5,094 nt of DNA from Oscillospiraceae bacterium (GTDB lineage Bacteria > Bacillota > Clostridia > Oscillospirales > Ruminococcaceae), in the NCBI GenBank assembly GCA_017472375.1, contig JAFUQL010000060.1:1-5094 (forward strand), in the 5' to 3' direction. Of the stretch, positions 1 through 5,094 are shown in pieces. The position numbers and the translations under genes were made by a program. Every line of letters starts with the position of its first letter. The first letter of the stretch is position 1. Below the pieces are notes generated by a model. That model worked only from the letters and a program-made list of their open reading frames with translations, ran no database searches and had not been told where the DNA came from.

Positions 1-215
1 GCTGCCGCCAGATCGGCCGCCTTGTCAACGTCGCCGCCCAGAAGGTCACAGGCGGCCAGCACAAGGATGCCTCGCACCCGCTTTCCGCCCGCCAGCAGGC
101 TGTAGCGTGCGGCCTGCGCGGTCGTCTGCTCTTCCGGCAGAAAACAGTCGCTCAGGCGCTCGATCCGTGACTGGACCAGCGCCAGGTATTCGCTGTAACG
201 CTCGGTGTACTCCAT
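1..215 (-). CDS. ispA: Polyprenyl (probably farnesyl) diphosphate synthase, N-terminal fragment
   Basis: Only the first 71 codons are present; the gene continues past the left edge. The family condenses isopentenyl diphosphate with allylic diphosphates in the cytosol to make farnesyl or geranylgeranyl diphosphate for isoprenoids such as undecaprenyl phosphate and quinones. The key visible signature is YSLLAGGKRVRG at residues 39-49, the GGKRxR isopentenyl diphosphate-binding motif at the start of the trans-prenyltransferase fold, preceded by a typical helical N-terminus. The Asp-rich catalytic motifs lie outside the window, so chain length cannot be judged from sequence. Placement right after xseB matches the conserved xseA-xseB-ispA order. 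The start is chosen as the ATG at 215, because GAGGAG at 225-230 lies 9 nt upstream; an in-frame ATG at 221 directly follows the xseB stop but has only 3 nt of spacing. The family call is firm; the farnesyl specificity rests on context. Confidence 0.9.
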   Translation of the reverse strand, partial: MEYTERYSEYLALVQSRIERLSDCFLPEEQTTAQAARYSLLAGGKRVRGILVLAACDLLGGDVDKAADLAA

Positions 216-221
216 GGTCAT

Positions 222-437
222 TTACTCCTCGTCCGCAGGGGCGGTCATCAGTTTCGCATCGATCTCTTCCATCTGAAGCCGGGCCTGTGCCAGCGTCTTA
301 TCACACCATGCCAGCAGGGCCGCTGCATCTGCATACAGCTTCACCGCATCTGCCAGAGGGGTAGCCGGATCGTTCAATTTCTCCAGCGTGTCGTTCAGCC
401 GCTGCATCCCGTCTTCAAAGCTCTTGGGATTTCTCAC
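222..437 (-). CDS. xseB: Exodeoxyribonuclease VII small subunit
   Basis: XseB binds the large subunit XseA in the cytosol to form exonuclease VII, which degrades single-stranded DNA in both directions into acid-soluble oligonucleotides. The 71-residue product carries the family pattern: SFEDGMQRLNDTLEKLND at residues 6-23, PLADAVKLYADA at about 27-38, then a second helix ending in an acidic tail. It is a short all-helical protein of normal family length. The start is placed at the GTG at 437, with GAGGGG at 445-450 seven nt upstream. A longer frame reaching 491 would add 18 Trp/Arg-rich residues unlike the family and would overlap xseA by 77 nt. With the GTG start the overlap with xseA is 23 nt, suggesting translational coupling and balanced subunit production. 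The identity is firm; the start is well supported. Confidence 0.93.
   Translation of the reverse strand: MRNPKSFEDGMQRLNDTLEKLNDPATPLADAVKLYADAAALLAWCDKTLAQARLQMEEIDAKLMTAPADEE
225..230 (-). promoter_or_regulatory. Ribosome binding site of ispA, inside the xseB 3' end
   Basis: GAGGAG on the minus strand sits in the last codons of xseB. It is 9 nt from the ATG at 215 and 3 nt from the ATG at 221, which favours the inner start. Translation of ispA is probably coupled to xseB. Confidence 0.6.
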
Positions 438-1647
438 CGTTCGTCCCCTCCTGTTCGATCCGTTCCACCAGGCAGGCGGCATACCGCTCATGCCCCTTTA
501 ACCGAATGCGCTGACCGGGCTTCAGTTCCTCCACCCGGGCAAGCCGCCCTGCATCGTTCTCCACCATTGCATAGCCACGGGCAAGCACCCGATACGGGCT
601 GAGTCCATCCGCCAAGGCGGCTGCAGCCCCCAACTGCCGCACACGCGCTTCCAGCACCCGCTGTGCCACCTGCTTCAATTCCGGCTTTACAGCATCCAGG
701 CGAGCCTTCCTTGCATCGCACAAACGTTCTGCGCTCAGTTGCTGACACAGCTGCCGGGCTGTATTCAGTTCATTATAACATATTTCCAGACGATTCTGCA
801 TAATCGCCTGAATATTTTTAGAAAAAATGTATATTTCCCGCTCCAGCTCCCGCACATCCGGGAAAATCAGCTCTGCTGCAGCGGAGGGGGTGGGTGCACG
901 GAGATCTGCGACAAAATCAAGAATGGTGTAATCGATCTCATGGCCCACCGCCGACACCACCGGCACCGGGCTCGCATAGGCCGCTCGGGCCAGCTTTTCA
1001 CTGTTGAATACCCAAAGATCTTCCCTGCTGCCACCGCCGCGGGCGATCAGGATCACATCCGGACGCCCATCCCGTGCCAGCGCCGCCAGCGCCGCGACCA
1101 TGCTGTCCACCGCCTGCTCTCCCTGTACATTCACCGGCGCAAGCAGGATGCGCCCCAGCGGCCAGCGGCGGCCCGCCACATTCAGAACGTCCTGCAATGC
1201 TGCGCCGGTGCGGCTGGTCACGATGCCGACACAGGCCGGAACTTTCGGCAGCGGACGCTTGTGCTCCTGTAAAAAAAGTCCTTCTTTCGCCAGTTTCTCC
1301 TTCAGCTGGTCAAAGGCCATCTGCACCGAGCCCACACCGTCCGGAAACAGGTCGGTCACATACACCTGGAATGCGCCGTCGCGCTCATAGAGGCTGACCC
1401 GGCACCGGACCACCACACGCATTCCCTCCCGGGGCGTAAAGCTGAGGCGCTGGGCGTTCTGACGGAACATCACCGCCTTCACGCTGGCATTTTCATCCCG
1501 CAGGGTGAAGTACAGGTGTCCGCTGCGGTAATGGCGCACGAAATTAGCGATCTCACCGCGAAGGGCCAGATCGTACAGGTTCCCATCCTCTTCCAAAAGC
1601 GACTTCACATACCGGTTCAGCGCCGATACGGTGATCACATTTGCCAA
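415..1647 (-). CDS. xseA: Exodeoxyribonuclease VII large (catalytic) subunit
   Basis: XseA is the nuclease subunit of exonuclease VII, a cytosolic single-strand DNA exonuclease involved in DNA repair. The 410-residue product has an N-terminal OB-fold for DNA binding (about residues 5-100, with the typical VSALNRYVKSLLE and GEIANF pieces). The catalytic domain follows, with GIVTSRTGAALQDVLN at 141-156, ARGGGSREDLWVFN at 202-215 and SAVGHEIDYTILDFVADLRAPTPSAAAE from 232. Asp153, Arg203, His236 and Asp239 line up by eye with residues I recall as important in E. coli XseA. A coiled coil (about 265-340) and the C-terminal LARGYA segment (355-360) complete the family layout. It is somewhat shorter than the roughly 450 residues common in the family, apparently within the coiled coil. 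The start is TTG at 1647 with GGGAGG at 1655-1660, 7 nt upstream; it overlaps the preceding gene by 13 nt. Confidence 0.97.
   Translation of the reverse strand: MANVITVSALNRYVKSLLEEDGNLYDLALRGEIANFVRHYRSGHLYFTLRDENASVKAVMFRQNAQRLSFTPREGMRVVVRCRVSLYERDGAFQVYVTDLFPDGVGSVQMAFDQLKEKLAKEGLFLQEHKRPLPKVPACVGIVTSRTGAALQDVLNVAGRRWPLGRILLAPVNVQGEQAVDSMVAALAALARDGRPDVILIARGGGSREDLWVFNSEKLARAAYASPVPVVSAVGHEIDYTILDFVADLRAPTPSAAAELIFPDVRELEREIYIFSKNIQAIMQNRLEICYNELNTARQLCQQLSAERLCDARKARLDAVKPELKQVAQRVLEARVRQLGAAAALADGLSPYRVLARGYAMVENDAGRLARVEELKPGQRIRLKGHERYAACLVERIEQEGTNGEKSQEL
445..450 (-). promoter_or_regulatory. Ribosome binding site of xseB, within xseA
   Basis: GAGGGG on the minus strand lies 7 nt before the GTG at 437 and inside the last codons of xseA. 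It decides the GTG start over the upstream in-frame ATG at 491, which would give a non-homologous N-terminal extension. Confidence 0.65.
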
Positions 1648-2573
1648 TCCGCTACCTCCCGCGCAGCAAGGACCGATACGCCGATGGCGTTGTCACTGGA
1701 GAATTTCCCCGGGACAAAACTCACATCCGGCAGCCGCCTGCTCACATACTCCGCGATGATCCCGCTGCTCATCACGCCGCCCGCACAGACCACCGGGAGA
1801 CCCGGGTGCTCACCAAGGGCAGCCTTCGCCATGCGGACCACCGTTTCGGCCACACACAAAAGGCAGTACTTGCACACATATTCGGGGCTTTTCCCCTCTT
1901 TCAGCAGCTTATCGCACTGGTTTTCCAGCCCGGACAGACTGCACTGTGTACCCTTTACGCTGGCCTTTGGCTTAATGGTCTCTTCACATTGTGCCGCAAG
2001 TTTCGACACCATCTCACCCGCAGGAAACCCGAACCCCAGGCGCACGCCCACCCGGTCTACTGCTTGTCCCGCATAGAGGTCACTGCTGGTCCCGACCGTG
2101 GTCAGCTTTTCCACGCCCTCACAGAGGATGAGGTCGGTGGTGCCGCCGGACACATGAAACACCAGACAGGGTTCCCGAAACAATTCCGGCCGCCCTGCTG
2201 CATACAGTGCCGCCGCCATATGCCCCTGCTGATGGGTGGTCTCCACCAGCGGCAACCCGCGGGATGCCGCAAACGCTGTCGCCGTATTCACACCCACAAG
2301 AAAGCATGGCATATAGGATCTGTCTGCCGGGCGGGGCCGGGCCGAAACTCCAACAGCCCCTACCTCCGTCAGATCCGCCTGCCGGCTGAGTTCTTGAAAA
2401 AGGCCGGGCAACGCAGCTGTGTGGTGGAACACTGCATCGCTTTGACGAAGGCCAAGCTGGCCCTCCCTTACCGGCAAAAACTTCTTTTTATCACAAACAA
2501 CCTCCCCAGAGCAGGTGTCAAACACCGCCAGGGAGGTTGCATAGTTGCTCGTATCGATGCCCAGTACCAGCAC
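1635..2573 (-). CDS. TsaD/Kae1-like (peptidase M22 family) paralogue, function unknown
   Basis: This is a 312-residue ASKHA-fold protein related to TsaD/Kae1, the enzyme that adds threonylcarbamoyl to A37 of tRNA. Visible family landmarks are VLGIDTSNYATSLAVF at 3-18 (ATP phosphate-binding loop), HQQGH at 114-118 (the HxxxH metal-ligand motif), HVSGGTTDLIL at 140-150, AGQAVDRVGVRLGFGFPAG at 168-186, SLSGL in the FSFSGL position, AGGV at 264-267 and SSDNA at 292-296. It differs from genuine TsaD in several places: SGGHT is SGGTT, the first motif has DTSNYAT instead of ETSCDET, and the GPG loop of the N-terminal half is replaced by SARPRP. I therefore call it a paralogue rather than tsaD; a true tsaD presumably lies elsewhere. 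The start is GTG at 2573 with AGGAG at 2583-2587, 9 nt upstream. It occupies the folD position between nusB and xseA. The actual reaction cannot be read from sequence; a tRNA-modification-related or regulatory ATP-binding role is possible. Confidence 0.85.
   Translation of the reverse strand: MLVLGIDTSNYATSLAVFDTCSGEVVCDKKKFLPVREGQLGLRQSDAVFHHTAALPGLFQELSRQADLTEVGAVGVSARPRPADRSYMPCFLVGVNTATAFAASRGLPLVETTHQQGHMAAALYAAGRPELFREPCLVFHVSGGTTDLILCEGVEKLTTVGTSSDLYAGQAVDRVGVRLGFGFPAGEMVSKLAAQCEETIKPKASVKGTQCSLSGLENQCDKLLKEGKSPEYVCKYCLLCVAETVVRMAKAALGEHPGLPVVCAGGVMSSGIIAEYVSRRLPDVSFVPGKFSSDNAIGVSVLAAREVADWQM
1655..1660 (-). promoter_or_regulatory. Ribosome binding site supporting the TTG start of xseA
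   Basis: GGGAGG on the minus strand is 7 nt from the TTG at 1647. No in-frame ATG or GTG nearby would preserve the conserved NVITVSALN N-terminus as well, so the TTG start is credible. The site lies inside the last codons of the TsaD-like gene. Confidence 0.65.
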
Positions 2574-2579
2574 GGTACC

Positions 2580-3014
2580 TTACTCCTGAGCGGGCGCTTC
2601 GGCGGCCAGATCCAGGTCGCGCACCACCGACCCGAGCAGACCGTTGACGAACTGGTAATCGTCCGCACCGCCGTATTTTTTCGAGAGCTCGACCGCCTCA
2701 TTGATGACCACGCTGGGCAGCTTCTCCTCTCCATACAGCAGCTCAGCCAGGGCAAGGCGCAGGACCGTCACGCTCACGCGGGGCAGGCGCTGCAGGGTCC
2801 AGCCCTTCAGGCGGGCAGTAATCAGATCGTTGATCTCCACCATGTGGTCATAGTAGCTGCGAACGAGCGCCTCGCCAAAGGCGTCCAGCTCACACTCGCC
2901 ATCCTCACGGATGACCTCCAGCGTTTCATTCAGATCAGCCGTATCAAACGAAGCCGCAAACGCAGCCAGGAAGGCACGCTCACGCGCTTCGCGCCGGGTC
3001 ATTTTCTGTTCCAT
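2580..3014 (-). CDS. nusB: Transcription antitermination factor NusB
   Basis: NusB pairs with ribosomal protein S10 (NusE) and binds boxA RNA to assemble antitermination complexes on rRNA operons. The 144-residue all-helical product has the expected N-terminal TRREARERAFLAAFA at 6-20 and the C-terminal half with VSVTVLRLALAELLY at 80-94, PSVVINEAVELSKKYG at 100-115 and FVNGLLGSV at 122-130, which are the classic family blocks. The length is normal for the family. The start is ATG at 3014, with GAGGG located 7 nt upstream; an internal ATG at 3003 is less well spaced. It lies 27 nt after the asp23-like gene and 6 nt before the TsaD-like gene, whose Shine-Dalgarno sequence overlaps the nusB stop. 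Growth-linked expression from the 3531-3559 promoter would fit its role. Confidence 0.96.
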   Translation of the reverse strand: MEQKMTRREARERAFLAAFAASFDTADLNETLEVIREDGECELDAFGEALVRSYYDHMVEINDLITARLKGWTLQRLPRVSVTVLRLALAELLYGEEKLPSVVINEAVELSKKYGGADDYQFVNGLLGSVVRDLDLAAEAPAQE

Positions 3015-3041
3015 TTGGGATCCCTCACAAAATCCTTACTG

Positions 3042-3422
3042 TTATTCCGCCTCGTCAGGCTGAGGCACGATCACGCCGCGCACGACCACATTCACGCGGG
3101 AAACGGTGATGCCGGTCATATTCTGCACCGCACTCTTGACGTTTTCCTGAATGCGCACACACATCGCAGGGATCCGCATGCCGTAGGTGACCAGAACGTT
3201 CACCTCGATCTCAGCCACACCGTCCTCCATCTTCACGGAGACAGGCTTTTTCGCTTCGATGGTCTTCTTGCCCTTGCCCAGCAGATTGCGCATGGTAGGC
3301 GCAACAGCGCTCACGTCCTGAACGCCGTCCACCTCCATGGCAGCCAGGCGGGTGATCTTCGCGATCACATCGGTCGAGATGTGCAGGCTGCCGCCGGCAA
3401 CCGTGTTCTTTTCCACTTCCAT
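3042..3422 (-). CDS. Asp23/Gls24 family envelope stress protein (YqhY-like)
   Basis: The 126-residue product belongs to the Asp23/Gls24 (DUF322) family of small alpha/beta proteins of Gram-positive bacteria, associated with cell-envelope homeostasis. Visible family features are GGSLHISTDVIAKITRLAAMEVDGV at about 10-34, a Lys-rich stretch at 50-61, the beta-strand run VAEIEVNVLVTYGMRIP at 69-85 and the terminal VSRVNVVVRGVIVP at 107-120. By position before nusB it corresponds to B. subtilis YqhY, which sits after accBC and is linked to acetyl-CoA carboxylase control; accBC is not adjacent here, so that role is not proven. No signal peptide or membrane span is seen. The start is ATG at 3422 with GGGAGG at 3430-3435, 7 nt upstream; a longer frame from a TTG at 3437 would begin inside the Shine-Dalgarno region. 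It is the first gene after the strong promoter. Confidence 0.93.
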   Translation of the reverse strand: MEVEKNTVAGGSLHISTDVIAKITRLAAMEVDGVQDVSAVAPTMRNLLGKGKKTIEAKKPVSVKMEDGVAEIEVNVLVTYGMRIPAMCVRIQENVKSAVQNMTGITVSRVNVVVRGVIVPQPDEAE

Positions 3423-3429
3423 AGTAGAT

Positions 3430-3435
3430 CCTCCC
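3430..3435 (-). promoter_or_regulatory. Ribosome binding site of the asp23-like gene
   Basis: GGGAGG on the minus strand lies 7 nt before the ATG at 3422. It fixes the start and rules out the TTG at 3437. Its first two G residues are also part of a 10-bp palindrome at 3434-3443. Confidence 0.7.
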
Positions 3436-3530
3436 AAATTTGGTCCGCCGGCCCTGTGGGCATGGCAGTGTCAGATTTATATGCTGGCGCCGGACCCGTC
3501 GTCCGCGCAGCCGAATGTCATTTCCAAGAT

Positions 3531-3559
3531 ATTATACCATCTTTTTCCCGGATACACAA
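3531..3559 (-). promoter_or_regulatory. Vegetative (sigma-A type) promoter for the asp23-nusB-xseAB-ispA unit
   Basis: Reading on the minus strand, a perfect -10 box TATAAT lies at 3531-3536 and is preceded by TGG at 3537-3539, giving an extended -10. Seventeen bases further upstream is TTGTGT at 3554-3559, a -35 that matches the consensus in its first three bases. The expected start of transcription is about 3523-3524, leaving a leader of roughly 100 nt before the ATG at 3422. All downstream genes are on the same strand with gaps of at most 27 nt, so this probably drives the whole block separately from the sporulation operon. Confidence 0.75.
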
Positions 3560-3562
3560 CTA

Positions 3563-3606
3563 CCCCGGTCAGAGACAGGGCAATTTTCTTGCCCTCTCTG
3601 CCGGGG
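3563..3606 (-). terminator. Imperfect long hairpin after spoIIIAH, possible terminator
   Basis: On the minus strand, CCCCGG-CAGAGA-GGGCAA pairs with a downstream arm containing TTGCCC, TCTCTG and CCGGGG, about 18 base pairs interrupted by small bulges and closed by a short A-rich loop. It begins 11 nt after the spoIIIAH stop. Only a weak T-rich stretch follows (TAGTTGTGT), so it is not a classic intrinsic terminator. It may end or stabilise the sporulation transcript just before the next promoter. Confidence 0.45.
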
Positions 3607-3617
3607 CGGAAGAAGCA

Positions 3618-4226
3618 TCATTTTACCTCTACCACAGTGATATTTTGTGCCGTCACCGCGCATTTACTCAGCACGATGTCGCGGATCTGAGTCACCTCTG
3701 CCGCCGTCAGCTCATCGCCCGTGGTCATCACGGTCACATCCACCTTGCCGCTGCCCACATAAGCCACGCAGTCCACGAAGCCCTTGGCTTTTACCAGCGC
3801 CTCCACATCGCTCTCCTGCGTGATCGCGTTGATCTCACTGGTCAGTCGCTCAGTCAGCTCACTCTTTTCCTCCTCGCTCAAGCTCGATTTCTTCAGGCTC
3901 TTTTGCAGGCTGTCCAGCGCCTCATCGCGCGCCTTGGTGCGGGCCAGCCTTGCCTCCTCGAAAAAGCTCTCACTGCTGGCCGCGCTCGCGCTCACAAGCT
4001 GCGCTTCACCATAGGTCTTGTTGGCGGTGGGCTCCGGCTCCGCCGCAGTTGGCAGCCCGTCGGTCACCACCTTCTCCGCCGCCTCCCCGGTCACAGTCTG
4101 GCTGGCTGCCACATCCATGGCCAGATCGGCACTTCTTGCGTACTCCCAATTCAGATAGACCGCCACGGTCAGGGCGACCGTAAGGGTAAGCAGGGTCATT
4201 TTCCGATTGGTCGTCGATTTTCTCAT
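3618..4226 (-). CDS. spoIIIAH: Stage III sporulation protein AH
   Basis: SpoIIIAH is made in the mother cell during engulfment. Its extracellular domain meets forespore SpoIIQ in the intermembrane space, forming part of the channel needed for late forespore gene expression. The 202-residue product starts with a basic MRKSTTNRK followed by one membrane span (about 10-26) ending in YLNWEYA, a typical SpoIIIAH hallmark. A variable Ala/Glu/Pro linker (about 40-85) follows, then a helical segment (about 88-140) and an alpha/beta ring-building domain to the C-terminus (FVDCVAYV, KVDVTVMTTGDELTAAEVTQIRDIV). Two cysteines (153 and 189) lie in the exported domain. The start is ATG at 4226, with GGAGGGG 6 nt upstream; an in-frame ATG at 4241 would begin within that site. 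It overlaps the spoIIIAG stop by 4 nt and is the last gene of its operon. In the family, sigma-E drives the operon from a promoter ahead of spoIIIAA, outside this window. Confidence 0.95.
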   Translation of the reverse strand: MRKSTTNRKMTLLTLTVALTVAVYLNWEYARSADLAMDVAASQTVTGEAAEKVVTDGLPTAAEPEPTANKTYGEAQLVSASAASSESFFEEARLARTKARDEALDSLQKSLKKSSLSEEEKSELTERLTSEINAITQESDVEALVKAKGFVDCVAYVGSGKVDVTVMTTGDELTAAEVTQIRDIVLSKCAVTAQNITVVEVK

Positions 4227-4726
4227 ACAGGTCCCCTCCATTCGCTCATTTTGGCAATGCTAATTCGGTTGCTGGTCACCCCCAAAAGCACCGAAACAGT
4301 TTCGGTCACCTTTGCCTGTACAGACACATTGTCCGCACCCTGGCAAAGCACAGCGACCCCCTGTACCGGCGGCAGAACGATCGTTTCCGTGATTGGCTGA
4401 CCATCTGCAAGAACATGCTCCGTTTGATAGCTTCCATCCTGCCCGGACCTCTCATCCAATGCATAAACTGTCTCACCGCTGGTTTCGAATGTGATCATCA
4501 CCTGGGCCTCCCCCGCTCCATCGATGCTCTCCACCAGTGCTTCCAGCCGCTCCTCAAGCTGTGCGCCGTATGCCTCGATCTGTGTCCGCGTGTCCGCACT
4601 CTGAACTTCTGCTGTCTGGGCTCCGCCGGCATCTCCCAAAAGGATCAGAACAAGCCCCAGAGCGCCGATCAGGATCAAAAAACCGGAAGGCTGTTTCAGC
4701 GCGGTCCGGATCCAGTCCGCCTTCAT
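4223..4726 (-). CDS. spoIIIAG: Stage III sporulation protein AG
   Basis: SpoIIIAG forms a large ring in the intermembrane space of the engulfed forespore, related to ring-building subunits of type III secretion and flagellar systems (EscJ/PrgK/FliF). The 167-residue product has a short cytosolic N-terminus, one membrane span at about 14-31 (GFLILIGALGLVLILLG), a linker, then the ring-building region. That region includes YGAQLEERLEALVESIDGAG at 53-72, EAQVMITFETSGETVYAL at 73-90 and the C-terminal VQGVAVLCQGADNVSVQ and VSVLLGVTSNRISIAKM blocks. It is shorter than B. subtilis SpoIIIAG (about 230 residues), apparently in the linker and the insert between the two ring halves. The start is ATG at 4726 in an ATGA overlap with the spoIIIAF stop, preceded by a G/A-only run at 4727-4743. 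An in-frame ATG at 4744 would add only MGGGGG encoded by that ribosome-binding run. Both flanking junctions are ATGA, consistent with coupled translation and fixed stoichiometry. Confidence 0.93.
   Translation of the reverse strand: MKADWIRTALKQPSGFLILIGALGLVLILLGDAGGAQTAEVQSADTRTQIEAYGAQLEERLEALVESIDGAGEAQVMITFETSGETVYALDERSGQDGSYQTEHVLADGQPITETIVLPPVQGVAVLCQGADNVSVQAKVTETVSVLLGVTSNRISIAKMSEWRGPV
4233..4239 (-). promoter_or_regulatory. Ribosome binding site of spoIIIAH, inside spoIIIAG
   Basis: GGAGGGG on the minus strand is 6 nt from the ATG at 4226 and lies in the last codons of spoIIIAG. It decides between that ATG and the one at 4241. Confidence 0.65.
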
Positions 4727-5094
4727 TCCTCCTCCCCCTCCCATATCACCGTTCCGCCTCCCAACAGACGCTCTGCCGTTTGCCTGGCTGCCTCGCTTTC
4801 CTGCGCCGGACCAGTGAGATACACTTCCAGCTCACTCAGAGCCCCCTCCCGGTAGCCTGCGTCCACACGCACCTGCACAGAGAGCCCCAACAGCTGCATC
4901 TCCCGGCACAGCTGCTCTGTCAGCTGTTCTTCCACCGTCGCTTCCACCATCCCCCGCCAGTCGACCTCCGGGACCGTTTGGATCCGGGTCAGCTCGCGAC
5001 GGATCTGCGCCAGGTCGATCTTCTCCCGGGGCGACAGAGCGGACAATATAATATATACGCTCAGCACCAGATTTAAGACCTTGGTGGGTCCTCC
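4723..5094 (-). CDS. spoIIIAF: Stage III sporulation protein AF, C-terminal part (5' end outside window)
   Basis: The frame is open to the right edge, giving 123 visible codons. It starts with GGPTKVLNLVLSVYIILSALSPREKI, which matches by eye the second membrane span and following SPx(x) of SpoIIIAF. The first membrane span and the true start must lie beyond 5094. A GTG at 5067 is in frame but falls inside the membrane helix and has no suitably spaced ribosome binding site, so I reject it as the start. The remainder is a helical and alpha/beta soluble domain (LSVQVRVDAGYREGALSELEVYL at about 70-92) ending in an acidic EGEEE tail. The family is a membrane protein of the SpoIIIA complex; its exact task in the channel is poorly known. 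The order AF-AG-AH strongly supports the call. Confidence 0.88.
   Translation of the reverse strand, partial: GGPTKVLNLVLSVYIILSALSPREKIDLAQIRRELTRIQTVPEVDWRGMVEATVEEQLTEQLCREMQLLGLSVQVRVDAGYREGALSELEVYLTGPAQESEAARQTAERLLGGGTVIWEGEEE

Noticed and set aside
438..491. Upstream extension of xseB to an ATG at 491
   Set aside because: The extra 18 residues (MSGMPPAWWNGSNRRGRT) do not resemble XseB, and the GTG at 437 has a well-spaced Shine-Dalgarno site.
739..1397. Several overlapping plus-strand open frames opposite xseA
   Set aside because: They are low-complexity Pro/Arg/Ala-rich or His/Arg-rich translations opposite a confidently identified gene, with no ribosome binding sites or domains.
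1635..2573. Calling the TsaD-like gene tsaD itself or an O-sialoglycoprotein endopeptidase
   Set aside because: The SGGHT histidine and several N-terminal signature residues are changed, and the old glycoprotease label for this family is not supported as the main function.
1641..4400. A 919-codon open frame on the plus strand, antisense to the TsaD-like, nusB, asp23-like and spoIIIAH genes
   Set aside because: Its translation is rich in His, Arg, Gln and Leu without any recognisable domain, it runs across four well-identified minus-strand genes and their promoter, and such long antisense frames are common opposite GC-rich genes with biased third positions.
5047..5052. TATAAT on the plus strand near the right edge
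   Set aside because: It lies within the AT-rich codons of the SpoIIIAF membrane span, has no matching -35 and would point out of the window against the operon.

Overview
The window looks like chromosomal core DNA from a GC-rich, endospore-forming Clostridia-type Firmicute. A gut Oscillospiraceae/Ruminococcaceae relative is my best guess, inferred from gene content and codon usage only. The evidence is the 3' end of a spoIIIA operon next to an asp23/yqhY-nusB-xseA-xseB-ispA housekeeping block, purine-rich Shine-Dalgarno sites before every gene, and frequent GTG/TTG starts. Every gene I can support is on the minus strand, so the biology reads from right to left.

Right part (about 3618-5094): the last three genes of the sporulation operon, spoIIIAF (5' end beyond the edge), spoIIIAG and spoIIIAH. 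They are joined by two 4-nt ATGA stop/start overlaps. Their products belong to the mother-cell half of the SpoIIIA-SpoIIQ channel across the engulfed forespore membranes. The junction at 3423-3617 holds a long imperfect hairpin after spoIIIAH and then a clear vegetative promoter with a perfect extended -10.

Left part (1-3422): one apparent transcription unit. It comprises an Asp23/YqhY protein, NusB (rRNA antitermination), a divergent TsaD/Kae1-like (M22) paralogue, XseA and XseB (exonuclease VII large and small subunits), and the first 71 codons of a polyprenyl (probably farnesyl) diphosphate synthase. Genes are tightly packed: gaps are 27 nt or less and two pairs overlap. Compared with the familiar Bacillus order (spoIIIA - accB - accC - yqhY - nusB - folD - xseA - xseB - ispA), accBC is missing and the folD slot is filled by the TsaD-like gene.

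This is mostly ordinary core genome. The item most worth following up is the TsaD-like paralogue, which keeps the HxxxH metal motif but has lost the histidine of the SGGHT motif. I found no mobile element, CRISPR array, tRNA or rRNA.
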